This document shows positions 20,913 to 29,618 of a stretch of DNA of 64,000 nucleotides, one piece after another. The stretch comes from Pleurodeles waltl (lineage: Eukaryota > Chordata > Amphibia > Caudata > Salamandridae). The notes under the pieces were generated by a model. It was not told the DNA's origin. It was given only the letters and a program-made list of their open reading frames with translations, and did not search any database. Made by a program: the position numbers and the translations under genes. Where the stretch lies: NCBI RefSeq assembly GCF_031143425.1, contig NC_090445.1, positions 1,197,872,691 to 1,197,936,690 of the forward strand, written 5' to 3'. Every line of letters starts with the position of its first letter. Position 1 is the stretch's first letter.

Positions 20913-23482
20913 TCAGTCGCCCTCCGACCGTGATGCTTCTGGACCCTTCGGGGACGGAGTCCTGGGCCCTTTGGTGTCCTCCTTTCCAGCTGGGATGTGG
21001 CATGTGGGGCCCACCTGCTCCGCGCTCCTGCTGCCTGACTTCTCCGCCCTGCTGCCCTTACGCTCCTTAGATGGGGCTCTCGGGCCCTTGCCTCCCCTAG
21101 ATGATGTGGCTGGTGAAGTGGGCAAACTTTGCTCCTTGGGGGCAGCCGTGTCAGTCCTCGCACGGCGGCCCTTGTGTTTCCTGGTCCTCTTGCCGGGGGG
21201 GGGGGGGGGGGGGGGGCTGGATGTGTCCTTGCTGCTGATTGAGGTGTCACTGCTGGCAAAGGGTGGACTCCAGAACCCATGCACAACAGTGACACCTGAA
21301 GCTGGGCTGGTGGTGGCTGTGGTGCTCTTGGGACTCTTTGCAGATGGAGGGGGTAGGTCATCGGAGGGAAAGAGGTCAAGATTAGCCAGGAAAAGTTTTT
21401 TAGGGCCAAGGTAAAGGGTAGGAGAAGTGGTGATGGGAGTGGAGGAAGAGGATGTGGTTGTAGGAGAGTCAGGTGTGCTGTCATTGGGTGAAGGTGCTGG
21501 TGCTGTAGGCTGTCGTGAGGTGGATGTCTGTTGGGTGGGTGGCTGCCTGCGTTTGTGTGTCTTGGAAGAGGGGGTGACAGACACAGTGGGAGAGGACACA
21601 GGGGACGTGTAAATGGCAGTGGGGGTGGTGACTGCACGCGTGCGGACTGTACAGGAGGGTGTGGTGGTGATGGAAGCACTGGCTGATGTTGGTGTGCATG
21701 CAGGTGTGAGTGTAGACGTCACAGGGAGGGAGGAGGGGGACGAGGAGGAGGGGGACACAGGGGTGGCAGTGACTGTTGGAATGTCTGCATCTGGGTGTTG
21801 CTTGGGTGAGTGTTTGTGGGATCTGTGGTGCTTGTGTCTGGATGAGCTGCCCTTGGGTGTTGAGGTGTGTGCAGGCTGGTCAGATGGTGTGGATGGGATA
21901 GGCTGAGGAACAGGAGACAGAGACAGGCTGGAGGCAGTCAGAAGAGGGAGGCTGGAAACAGGGACAATGGCAGCCGTCAGTGCTGAGGCCAGAGCAGTGA
22001 ACGATCGTTGATGGGCAGCCTGACCCGAATGAATGCCCTCCAGGTAGGCATTGCTCCGATGCACCTCCCTTTCTACCCCCTGGATGGCATTCAAAAGGGT
22101 AGTCTGCCCAACAATGAGCGTCCTCACAAGGTCAATGAGCTCCGCACTGAGGGCAGCAGGGGTGACAGGGGCAGGGGCTGAGGTGCCTGGGGCGAAGGAG
22201 ACGCCCGCCTTCCTGGGCGAGCGGGCACGGAGCGTAGGCTGAGGGGCTGCAGGGAGGGCGGGGCTGGTGCGCTGGGTGGCGGCTGTACCTGTAGAGGCGG
22301 GGGGCCCGGATGTTGCCGCCACCGCTAGGGAGCACCCATCCGAAGACGTGTCTGTGTCGCTGCTCTCACCACCGGTCCCCGTTGTGGTGCTCCCCTCGCC
22401 CTCCGGATCACTGGTGCCCTCGGTGTCTGTTCCTGGGCCCACCGGGGCCTTGTGACTTGCAGCTCCCTCGTGCTCCAATGCCAAATCTCCTCCGCCTGAT
22501 GATGCTAATGCACACATGCACAAGAAGAAGAAGAAGAAGGGTGGGGGGAGAAAAAAGAAGACCAGGTTGAGTGCATGCAATGTCAACACCGTTGGCGGAG
22601 AGGACAGATACAGGAGCCTCATGCACTAAGCCGCGCATTCGGGGTACACTACTCAGTACTTCTGACTAAGACAACAGGTCAAGAGACGACAAACGCGCAC
22701 ATGTGTGAGGCTGGACCATCAATAGCTGTACTTGTCACCCTACAGAGGTGGGGGCCGGGAGCACAGGGCCATGCCTAAGGGAGAGGACTACACTACAGAA
22801 AGCGCCCTGGCCTAATGTCACCCACAACCCTCCTTCCCCACCTAGACGCCTCCACTGCGCAGAAAGATAGCAGAATGTGCTGATACTCACCCCCTTGTGT
22901 CTGCTGTGATGCTCTCAAGCGCCCATCCAAATCAGGGTAGGCCACCGCCAGGATCCGGGACATCAGGGGGGTCAGGGTACGACTGGCACCCCTCCTAGGT
23001 TGGGAGGCCATCCCCAGCAGTGACTCGGTGGTCTTCCTGGTTCCGCGGCGGATGTCCTCCCACCTCTTGAGTCAGTGGGTGCCCCGTCTGACGTGGACCC
23101 CCAGGGCCCGGACTTCCTTGGCGATGGCACGCCAAATCTCGACTTTCTGATGGGCGCTGACCTATGTGACATGTACAGGGTGGGAAGGAAACATTCATCA
23201 ACTTACTGCATGTTAGATGTGATTGGCCCCCCCTCCCCAACCTTGCCATATGGCACATGCTCTCATCTGTCGTGCGTTGCACTCCTCATTCGCCCCCCAC
23301 CCCACCAACTTACATCCACCCCACTCCACACAGGCATCGCCCATTCCATGTGCACCCGGTGTACTTACCTGTTGGTCTGGAGGACCGTAGAGTAACGCAT
23401 ACTGGGGGAGGACCCCATCCACGAGCTTCTCCAACTCTTCAGACGTGAAGGCAGGGGCCCTTTCCCCAGTCGCAGCAGCCAT
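20913..23482 (-). pseudogene. second SANT/Myb-like protein of copy C (one nonsense codon)
   Basis: Exons 23,482-23,369 (114 nt), 23,161-22,891 (271 nt) and 22,504-20,913 (1,592 nt) join in phase to 659 codons including the stop. Donors are GTAAGT and GTGAGT; acceptors are CACATAG and TGCATTAG. The N-terminus holds the SANT/Myb-like domain (FTSEELEKLVDGVLPQY, then RWEDIRRGTRK). Exon 3 has the helical block TTLLNAIQGVEREV, a His/Lys/Ser-rich stretch (SRHKHHRSHKHSPKQ), LGPKKLFLANLDLF, a poly-Pro run over a long G tract (about 21,196-21,215), and a Lys/Arg-rich tail. The only break seen is TGA at 23,072-23,074 (about residue 68, inside the DNA-binding domain), where copies A and B have a Cys codon. 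It lies head-to-head with the main transposase exon and antisense within the proposed transposase intron. Function is inferred as DNA binding. Confidence 0.75.
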
Positions 23483-23946
23483 TGTCACTTCCAGACCGAG
23501 GTCACAGCAGCACTTGCAGTATAGGTCCTCTCCTGTGGATGATCAGGTCTCGAGTGATTAGGCAGATAGAAAATGGCGGTCACGCCCGCGGCGGTGCGTA
23601 CCGCGGCGGTGCGTACCGCTACCGCCGGCGCACCTCGTCATTGGCTCCTGAAACCCATTGGCTTCAATGTTAACCAATGCGGCTCAGTGTAGCGGTCTTC
23701 GACCGCCTACCGCCACGGTGTGCTCCGCCAGCGCATTGACCTCACATCCCATTGTCCCACTTCACAGGTCAGGCAGCCGCCATTTCAAGGGCCCACATGG
23801 CATAATTTCTACTGCGACACACAGGCCTAGGCCTTGCATTGCCACACATACACGCCTTTCAAAACATAGATAACCGTGTGCTATGCAAGCTGTGGTGAAC
23901 GTACCAGTGATTAGCTTGACTCTTTGCTCCATGTTGTCATTCCTAG
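23483..23946. promoter_or_regulatory. divergent spacer, copy C
   Basis: Equivalent to 6,640-7,095. It holds two tandem GGCGGTGCGTACCGC units near 23,590-23,620, ATTGG boxes near 23,640 and 23,657, a GCGGTC-TTC-GACCGC hairpin near 23,693-23,707, and AAAATGGCGGT (23,570-23,580) and GCCGCCATTT (23,777-23,786), both resembling YY1 sites. The last of these lies on the transposase side. The TTCCTAG acceptor of the transposase exon closes the region. Confidence 0.5.
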
Positions 23947-24984
23947 GCACCGTCCGCTGGGACTTGCGAGGAGAAGGATGAATCCTCGCGCGTGTACCGA
24001 CCGCTGATGGACCTGTCGACAATGGAAGAACGCCACATCATACTACGATACCGACTTGACCGTGCCACTATCCATGAACTGTGTGCCCAGCTGGAGCCAG
24101 CCCTGATGTCCCCCATCCGCCAATCCACAGGAATTCCCCCTCTGGTGCAGGTTCTGTCAGTCCTCCATTTTCTTGCAAGTGGCTCATTCCAGACAACAGT
24201 GGCCATGTCATCTGGAATGTCTCAGCCTATGTTTTCAAAAGTTTTGTCTAGAGTGTTGTCTGCCCTGACGAAACACATGCAGAGTTACATTATATTCCCT
24301 GAGGAGGTTGATTTGGCCACTGTGAAGGGTGATTTTTATGCCCTTGGACATATTCCCAACATCATTGGTGCCATTGATGGGACCCATGTAGCCTTAGTCC
24401 CCCCAAAAGACGATGAGCAGGTGTACAGAAACAGGAAAAGTTACCATTCTATGAACGTCCAGGTGGTCTGTTTGGCTGACCAGTACATCTCCCATGTGAA
24501 TGCCATGTTCCCTGGGTCAGTGCATGACGCGTATGTGATGCGTAATAGCAGCATCCCTTATGTGATGGAACAGCTACAGAGACAACGTGTGTGGCTAATA
24601 AGTGACTCTGGTTACCCCAACCTGCCTTGGATATTGACCCCAGTGAGGAATCCCCGGACCAGGGCTGAGGAACGGTACAATGAGGCCCATGGGCGAACTA
24701 GGAGGATCATAGAAAGGACCTTTGGCCTCCTGAAGGCCAGGTTTAGGTGCCTGCATATGACAGGGGGATCCCTGATGTACTCACCAAAGAAGGTGTGCCA
24801 GATCATCGTGGCCTGCTGTATGCTTCACAATCTGGCATTGCGACGTCAGGTGCCTTTCCTGCAGGAGGATGGTCCAGATGGTGGTGTTGAAGCAGCTGTG
24901 GAGCCTGCGGAGAGTGAAGAGGAGGAAGACGAAGAGGACGACACAGACAACAGGGACAGAGTTATCCAACAGTATTTTCAGTAG
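23947..24984 (+). CDS. Harbinger DDE transposase, copy C (main exon, uninterrupted catalytic domain)
   Basis: HARBI1-like nuclease that would cut and paste the element at TTA sites. The open frame runs from 23,992 (GTG, no initiator) to the stop at 24,982-24,984. The first ATGs are at 24,007 and 24,022, but related proteins start in an upstream exon. It contains GAIDGTH (first Asp), SDSGYP (second Asp) and IIERTFGLLK (Glu), so the triad is complete, then an acidic tail SEEEEDEEDDTDN. The 99-nt intron of copies A and B between LI and SDSGYP is absent at exactly the splice point, and the Gly of GDSGYP is Ser here. A donor-like ACAGGTAAGA follows the stop at 24,988-24,997, suggesting a 3'-UTR intron ending at TTTTCAG near 25,103. 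A two-base difference near 23,977 shifts exon start and catalytic frame apart. Confidence 0.9.
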   Translation, partial: APSAGTCEEKDESSRVYRPLMDLSTMEERHIILRYRLDRATIHELCAQLEPALMSPIRQSTGIPPLVQVLSVLHFLASGSFQTTVAMSSGMSQPMFSKVLSRVLSALTKHMQSYIIFPEEVDLATVKGDFYALGHIPNIIGAIDGTHVALVPPKDDEQVYRNRKSYHSMNVQVVCLADQYISHVNAMFPGSVHDAYVMRNSSIPYVMEQLQRQRVWLISDSGYPNLPWILTPVRNPRTRAEERYNEAHGRTRRIIERTFGLLKARFRCLHMTGGSLMYSPKKVCQIIVACCMLHNLALRRQVPFLQEDGPDGGVEAAVEPAESEEEEDEEDDTDNRDRVIQQYFQ

Positions 24985-25491
24985 CACACAGGTAAGAATC
25001 ACCCACGCCATTTTACTTTTCCTGAAAGCCTCCTGCTTCTCAACTTTGTCTATGACCCCCCAGTTCTTTTAAACTGATGTTTGATTTTCCCTTCCCTTTT
25101 CAGTGCTGTATGACCCACTGCGTGACTTCTGCTTGGTTAGCCCATGGACTAATGCTTATTGATCTCGGTATGTGTTCAGCACAAAGTTAACAGAACATAA
25201 TTGATCGGTAATGTGTTATACATTTGTAAATAATACAGCCTGACTCCTGTTTGATTTCAGTGCATTGAGTGATTTATTTTTTGTGCTAGATAATGGTACA
25301 TGATATAAACACGGTGATGGGTGGGGGTGGAGTAATGGCCATGGCAGAGTCCAGTTCTCAGTCTCACAGGTGCATTGTCCATATGCCTGTGGAAGGATGG
25401 AGCAGGGGAAGTTCAAGGTTGGACAGGGTGGCAATGTGGGACAGTGGGATGACTTCAGGGGGTATCTCATGCTGGCGGGGGTCTTGACATC
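24985..25491. other. 3' ends between convergent transposase and Myb-like genes, copy C
   Basis: It contains a likely 3'-UTR intron of the transposase transcript (about 24,991-25,103) and, for the minus-strand Myb-like gene, the poly(A) signal at 25,273-25,278 (TTTATT on the plus strand). No further gene. Confidence 0.55.
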
Positions 25492-26982
25492 CTACTCTGT
25501 CGATTTTTTTGATCTCAGGCTCCTCTTGCGGGGTGGTTGTTCTTCAGCAGGAGGTGGGGTTCTGGTGGCCTGTCGTTGTGGTGGGGCCTCCTGTCCACTA
25601 GCGCCGGCGGAGGTGGTAGGCTGTTCCTGGTCCGGGCTAGTGACAGGGGCCCTGTGTGGTGCCACATGGTCCTGCAACGTGTCTTCTATCCGGTTGAGGG
25701 CCTGGACTATGCTCCCCATAGCGGTAGAGATGTTGGTGAGTTGATTGGTGAACCCCATGTAGCGTTCCTCCTGCTGTGCCTGGATCTCCTGGAACCTGGC
25801 CAGTACCGTCGCCATCGTCTCTTGGGAGTGGTGGTAGGCTGCCATGATGGTGGTGAGGGCCTCTTGGAGAGTGGGTTCCCTGGGCCTCTCCTCCCCCCCC
25901 TGTCGCACAGCAGCCCTCCGAGTTGCCCTGTTTCCCCCGGCCTCTGTCCCCTGGACGGTGTGCCCACTACCACTGCCCCCAGGTCCCTGTTGTTGTTGGG
26001 GTGGTGGGTTAGTCTGGGTGCCCTGTAGTGGCAGACACACCGCTGATTGACCTGTCCTAGAGACAGAGGCATGGGCCCGCTGGGTTGGAGCTGTGCTGTT
26101 GGTCCCAGAGGGGGTTGGGTCTGCTGTGGCCTGTGTGTGGGGAACCGACTGTCCAGAGGTCCCTGATGGTCCGGGCTGGTCATCAGGTTCCAGGTCGACA
26201 GAGCTGCTGTCATCACTGGGGGCCTCTTCCGGGGGGGGAATGGACATTTCTGGACCCTCCTGGCCGGTGTGTTGGCATTCGGGTCCTGCATGGGGTAAGA
26301 GAGTATGGTTATTGTTTCTGTGTGTGCTATTGCGTGCCATTTATGGGTGCCGTTGTCCCCCAGTGCTGTCATTCCCTTGGGGGAGGTGTTGTGGGGGTGT
26401 TTTGGGGGGGGGGGGGGGTATGTGCAGTGGTCATGCTTAGGTGATGGGTGTCCATAGTTTGTGGTGGCATGCAGGGGTTGGTGTTGGGTGGGTTGTGCTG
26501 GAGAGACATTCTCAGGGAGGATGTGTGATGAGGGGGGTTGGGGGTGAGGGTGGTGGTGGGGGTTAGCATGCTGGGGGGGTGAAGTAGTTGAGATTGCACT
26601 TACCAGAGTCCATTCCTCCGTGTACTCCAGCGAGGCCATCAGGATGCAGGATGTTTAGTACCTCTTGCTCCCATGCTGTGAATTCGGGTGGAGTGGGTGG
26701 GGGTCCCCCGCCAGTCTTCTGCACTGCGATGTTGTTTCGCGAGACCATCGAGCGCACCTTTCCCCTTAAGTCGTTCCAGCGTTTGCGGATGTCGTCTCGA
26801 TTTCTGGGATGCTGTCCCACCGCGTTGACCCTGTCCACGATCCGCTGCCATAGCTCCGCCTTCCTGGCTATAGTGGTGTGCTGCACCTGTGAGCCGAAGA
26901 GCTGGGGTTCAACTCTTATGATTTCCTCAACCATGACCCGGAGTTCTTGGTCCGAAAAGCGTGGGTGCCTTTGGGGTGCCAT
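25492..26982 (-). CDS. Harbinger Myb-like DNA-binding protein, copy C (intact)
   Basis: Exon 1 is 26,982-26,604 and exon 2 is 26,285-25,492. The donor is CTCTG|GTAAGT and the acceptor CCATGCAG. Phases agree (379 + 794 nt = 391 codons with stop). The ATG at 26,982 is followed by APQRHPRFSDQELRVMVEEI, then a trihelix/SANT-like domain (LWQRIVDRVNAVG, RDDIRKRWNDLRGKVRSM) at about residues 8-85. The middle is Pro/Thr/Gln-rich and acidic. A predicted helical segment (TTIMAAYHHSQETMATVLAR) could mediate oligomerisation or transposase contact. The C-terminus RKRSLRSKK looks like a nuclear localisation signal. In known PIF/Harbinger systems the Myb-like partner carries transposase into the nucleus and onto the ends. 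No break was seen, and this is the best-preserved gene in the window. Confidence 0.88.
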
Positions 26983-27568
26983 GGGGTGGTGTGGATGAGG
27001 TGTGGGGTGGTGTATATGGTGATGAGTGTGTTGGTGTGTGGTGCTTTGTGCTTCTATGTGGTGTGTGTGATGGTGTAGTGTGCCTCTGTGTGATGTAGCT
27101 CTCTATTCTGTGATGTGTCTCTCTCTCCTTCGTCTCTGATCTTCGGTCGTAGGGGTTTGTGGGTGATGTGGGTGTGTGTTTTATAGTTGTATGGATGTGT
27201 GGGAGTGTTGTTGGTATGTGTGTCAGGTGTGTGTATTTCAAATTGTCCAATGTGGCAGTGTTTTGGAGCTGTGTGTGTATTTTGAGCGCGGCGGTGTGTA
27301 CCGCCAATGGAATACCGCGGTTGAAAGACCGCCGCGTGGATTCGTGGGTCAGAATGGCATGGGCGTGTTTGTGTTGGCGTGGCGGTGGAGGTTTGGTCAT
27401 CTCCAGTTTTCCGCGGCCCGCTGATGAGGCGGCCTTCCTTGGATGTCGGGTTTTTGGCGGATTCACAGTTGGTGGTCAGAATGACCGTGGCGGTTTACCG
27501 CGGCCGTAGTATGGCGGAGTTCTGACCGGCGGTATCGGCCTTTTACCGCCAAGGTCAGAATGACCCCC
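26983..27568. promoter_or_regulatory. copy C right terminus, GT-rich leader and subterminal motif array
   Basis: The first ~270 bp upstream of the Myb-like ATG are GTG/GT-rich. From about 27,285 to 27,568 the sequence is packed with GGCGGT/ACCGCC motifs and contains GCGGT-TGAAAG-ACCGC (about 27,319-27,334), identical in type to the hairpin near 3,052. It ends in the terminal inverted repeat. Confidence 0.55.
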
Positions 27569-27644
27569 TTAGTCACCTACAAACTAAAGTACTGTCATCC
27601 TGAGACCAGCAGTCTTGCTCAGAGCAAGAGTCCAAACTACGACA

Positions 27645-27662
27645 TGGCGCCACCAACGATGG
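27645..27662 (+). other. provirus primer-binding site
   Basis: TGGCGCCACCAACGATGG directly follows the 5' LTR. The TGGCGCC start is that of lysine-tRNA-type primer sites, as used by spumaviruses and lentiviruses; the remainder deviates from the canonical sequence. The call rests on position plus the first seven bases. Confidence 0.7.
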
Positions 27663-27880
27663 TGTTTAGGCACTAATGTACGGATACCCTGACTATCACT
27701 GTCACACAGACAACAGGTACCCTAAGTACCATTATACGGAGACGTCCGTGGTCTTTGGGAGAATCCTCCTCAGCTGAACAGGTAACACCTAATTAAGCTG
27801 TAGGTTGTTCGAGCTCGAACTCATAAAAAAGGAAAAAAGAAAACTTCCCCTATTTTGGTGTTCCATTTCTCTAAACAACT
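27663..27880 (+). other. provirus 5' leader
   Basis: Non-coding leader between primer site and gag ATG. CTGAACAG|GTAACA at about 27,773-27,786 could be a splice donor for subgenomic messages. No other feature was seen. Confidence 0.45.
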
Positions 27881-29005
27881 ATGGGTGATACCATAGACAT
27901 TCCTGCGAATGCTAGACATGTACTTACACAACATTTATTAGCGCATGGCCTTACAGAAGAGGGCGGGGATGTTACTTTGATTATAGGAGCGACTGAAGCA
28001 TACCAAACAGAGACTTTTTACAGTTGGGTCACCTTTCCTGAGGCTGACCAAAGAACACATACATTTCACACATATGAAATTGCGAACGTACCTATAAGAT
28101 ACGAAGCATACCAGTATCATGAAATATCGCTCACATATCAAGAGCATGGTTTGAAGGCGCCCTACCACATGTACTAAGACGGGTGAGGCTAGGTCCTTTA
28201 GGTAATGAGGGACCTAGCCTCACCCGTCTTAGTACATGTGGTAGGGCGCCTTTAAACCATGCTCTTGATATGTGAGCGATATTTCATGATACTGGTATGC
28301 TTCGTATCTTATAGTAACTTTGACGCCGTCTCCTTAATCATACTAAATAATATTAAAGGGGAAGCGGTGGCACTGGCAATACGTCAGCGTCTCCGGGAAA
28401 CTCCAAATATGGAACAAGAATGACAGCTACCGAAAATAATTTCCGATACCTATACTAGTATAGGACGGGATAGTTTGGGAGCCAAACCTAAAAAATTGGA
28501 ATTACCAAGTATCACCCATAAGGAAGGTACAAAGCAGGCACAAGAGGGCTCTAAAAAGCGCTGGGACAAACAAAAAGATTTCAAAGACAGGAGAAATAAA
28601 AGAGCTGATTCTCCACATCCGGAGTACCCCAAAAGGAGGTATAATCTCAGAAATAGGGATAACATTAGAACTCCAGACAGATATACTGATTCACGTCCTT
28701 CTCGTTCCTTTCAGGACGCACCGGATAAACATAGCGAGAGAGGGGGCCGTCAAGATCGACGTCCGGAATACGTGAAAGAAAAAAAAGACTCGCCACAGTC
28801 TACCATTAAAAAAGAAGAAAAGACTCCTCACCAAAAGCCACAATTTAAAAAGAAGAAAGTGGCAGCACTGACAGTTAAAAATGCCAGTAGTATTGAGAAC
28901 ACTGTTGAGGAACAAGAAGTGGGCCGTGACTCTGTTGGACAGCGCGGCAGAGGTCACGATATGTCGCCAGAGTCTGAAAGATCATCTGGATGCGACAGCA
29001 ACTAG
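27881..29005 (+). pseudogene. gag: foamy-like gag, internally rearranged
   Basis: The N-terminal frame runs from ATG 27,881 to a stop at 28,175-28,177 (98 codons), cut short by a large inverted repeat (28,092-28,314). After it, gag-like coding resumes with a stop near 28,421-28,423 and a final open part (about 28,424-29,005). That part is strongly basic, Arg/Lys/Asp-rich (KDRRNKRADS, PKRRYNLRNRDN, RGGRQDRRPEY) and has no Cys-His zinc knuckle. An Arg-rich tail in place of knuckles is a hallmark of foamy virus Gag. The total remaining is well below a full foamy Gag, so the central capsid region is mostly deleted. The 3' end overlaps pol by 125 nt. Confidence 0.68.
28092..28314. repeat. 105-bp-arm inverted repeat inside gag
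   Basis: The left arm 28,092-28,196 and right arm 28,210-28,314 are reverse complements with one mismatch (TTGAAGG against TTAAAGG). A 13-nt spacer separates them. The left arm is continuous with the gag frame upstream, so the right arm is the misplaced copy. It replaces the centre of gag. Template switching during reverse transcription, or a fold-back repair event, could make such a structure. Confidence 0.9.
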
Positions 29006-29618
29006 CGATTACATCGCGGTTGAGACAGCGGATTGGCCGCGTTCTCCCACCCGATCGGGTTTATGATTTAACAATTCAGATAGAGGGAGACGTGGAACGC
29101 CTTTTTAGTGTGATATTTTGGGATGAACTTACTAGTGATATCCTGTTGGCCGAGAGAGACTGGCCACCTGAACATGTCGGCAAGCTCCCACATGGGGAAG
29201 ATGTCATTTTGCCTTCTTTTTCCAATCTTGTTCCAGAGGCAGACAAAAAAGCCTATGCTGCTGAATGGGCTTTAGCGCAGGCACCTGCACTATACCGTAA
29301 TCATGTAGGGTGGGACAAGGACTCTCCTTGTCATGTTATTCCTGTTAGGTCTACACCCCACCCGCAGCCACAATACCCTGTTAAGCATGAAGCAAAAGCT
29401 CCTGTGACGGAGATACTGTCACAACTTGAGTACCAGGGAGTGATTGAGCCCTGTACATCGGCAATGAATAATCCATTATTTCCCGTTGCAAAACCAGATC
29501 ATTCATATAGAATAGTGGTTGATTATAGACACTTAAATAGTCATACACGCATATATGCTATACAAAATTCACACAGCACAGCACTGATAAACAATATAGT
29601 GCGAAAAAATATAAAACT
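28881..29618 (+). pseudogene. pol: foamy-like pol, protease and start of reverse transcriptase
   Basis: A frame distinct from gag opens with ATG at 28,881. Its protease-like motif is LLDSAAEVTI, in which the usual Gly after Asp-Ser is Ala. That frame stops near 29,064-29,066. The reverse transcriptase N-terminal half is open in a neighbouring frame to about 29,620 and includes the fingers pattern KHEAKAPVTEILSQLEYQGV and RIVVDYRHLN. Pol starting at its own ATG inside the gag 3' end is compatible with foamy virus Pol, which is made from its own spliced message. Shifts near 29,000-29,060 and near 29,620 break it. Confidence 0.72.

Larger units (their letters stand above)
18209..27568. mobile_element. 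Harbinger copy C, near-complete autonomous element (9.4 kb)
   Basis: The ends GGGGGTGATTCTAACCCTGG and (inverted) GGGGGTCATTCTGACCTTGG form terminal inverted repeats. TTA flanks it at 18,206-18,208 and 27,569-27,571. It contains all three Harbinger genes with intact splice sites: transposase (plus strand), second Myb-like gene (minus, 23,482-20,913) and first Myb-like gene (minus, 26,982-25,492). Only one nonsense codon in the second gene and a small shift upstream of the main transposase frame were seen. This is the youngest large element in the nest, because it lies inside the provirus. Confidence 0.9.
17176..27644 (+). repeat. provirus 5' LTR, split by Harbinger copy C
   Basis: LTR sequence occupies 17,176-18,208 and 27,569-27,644, with the 9.4 kb Harbinger between. 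TATAAATA is at 17,548-17,555 and AATAAA at 17,968-17,973, giving a likely U3 of about 400 bp and R of up to ~400 bp. The end ACTACGACA abuts the primer-binding site. The poly(A) signal and promoter lie upstream of the insertion, so the inserted transposon sits in the 3' part of the LTR. Confidence 0.88.

Noticed and set aside
19064..21414. Open frames of 157-450 codons on both strands through the tandem arrays
   Set aside because: Frames are open in several phases at once because of the 64-, 30- and 32-bp periods; composition is repeat-driven, with no splice or start context.
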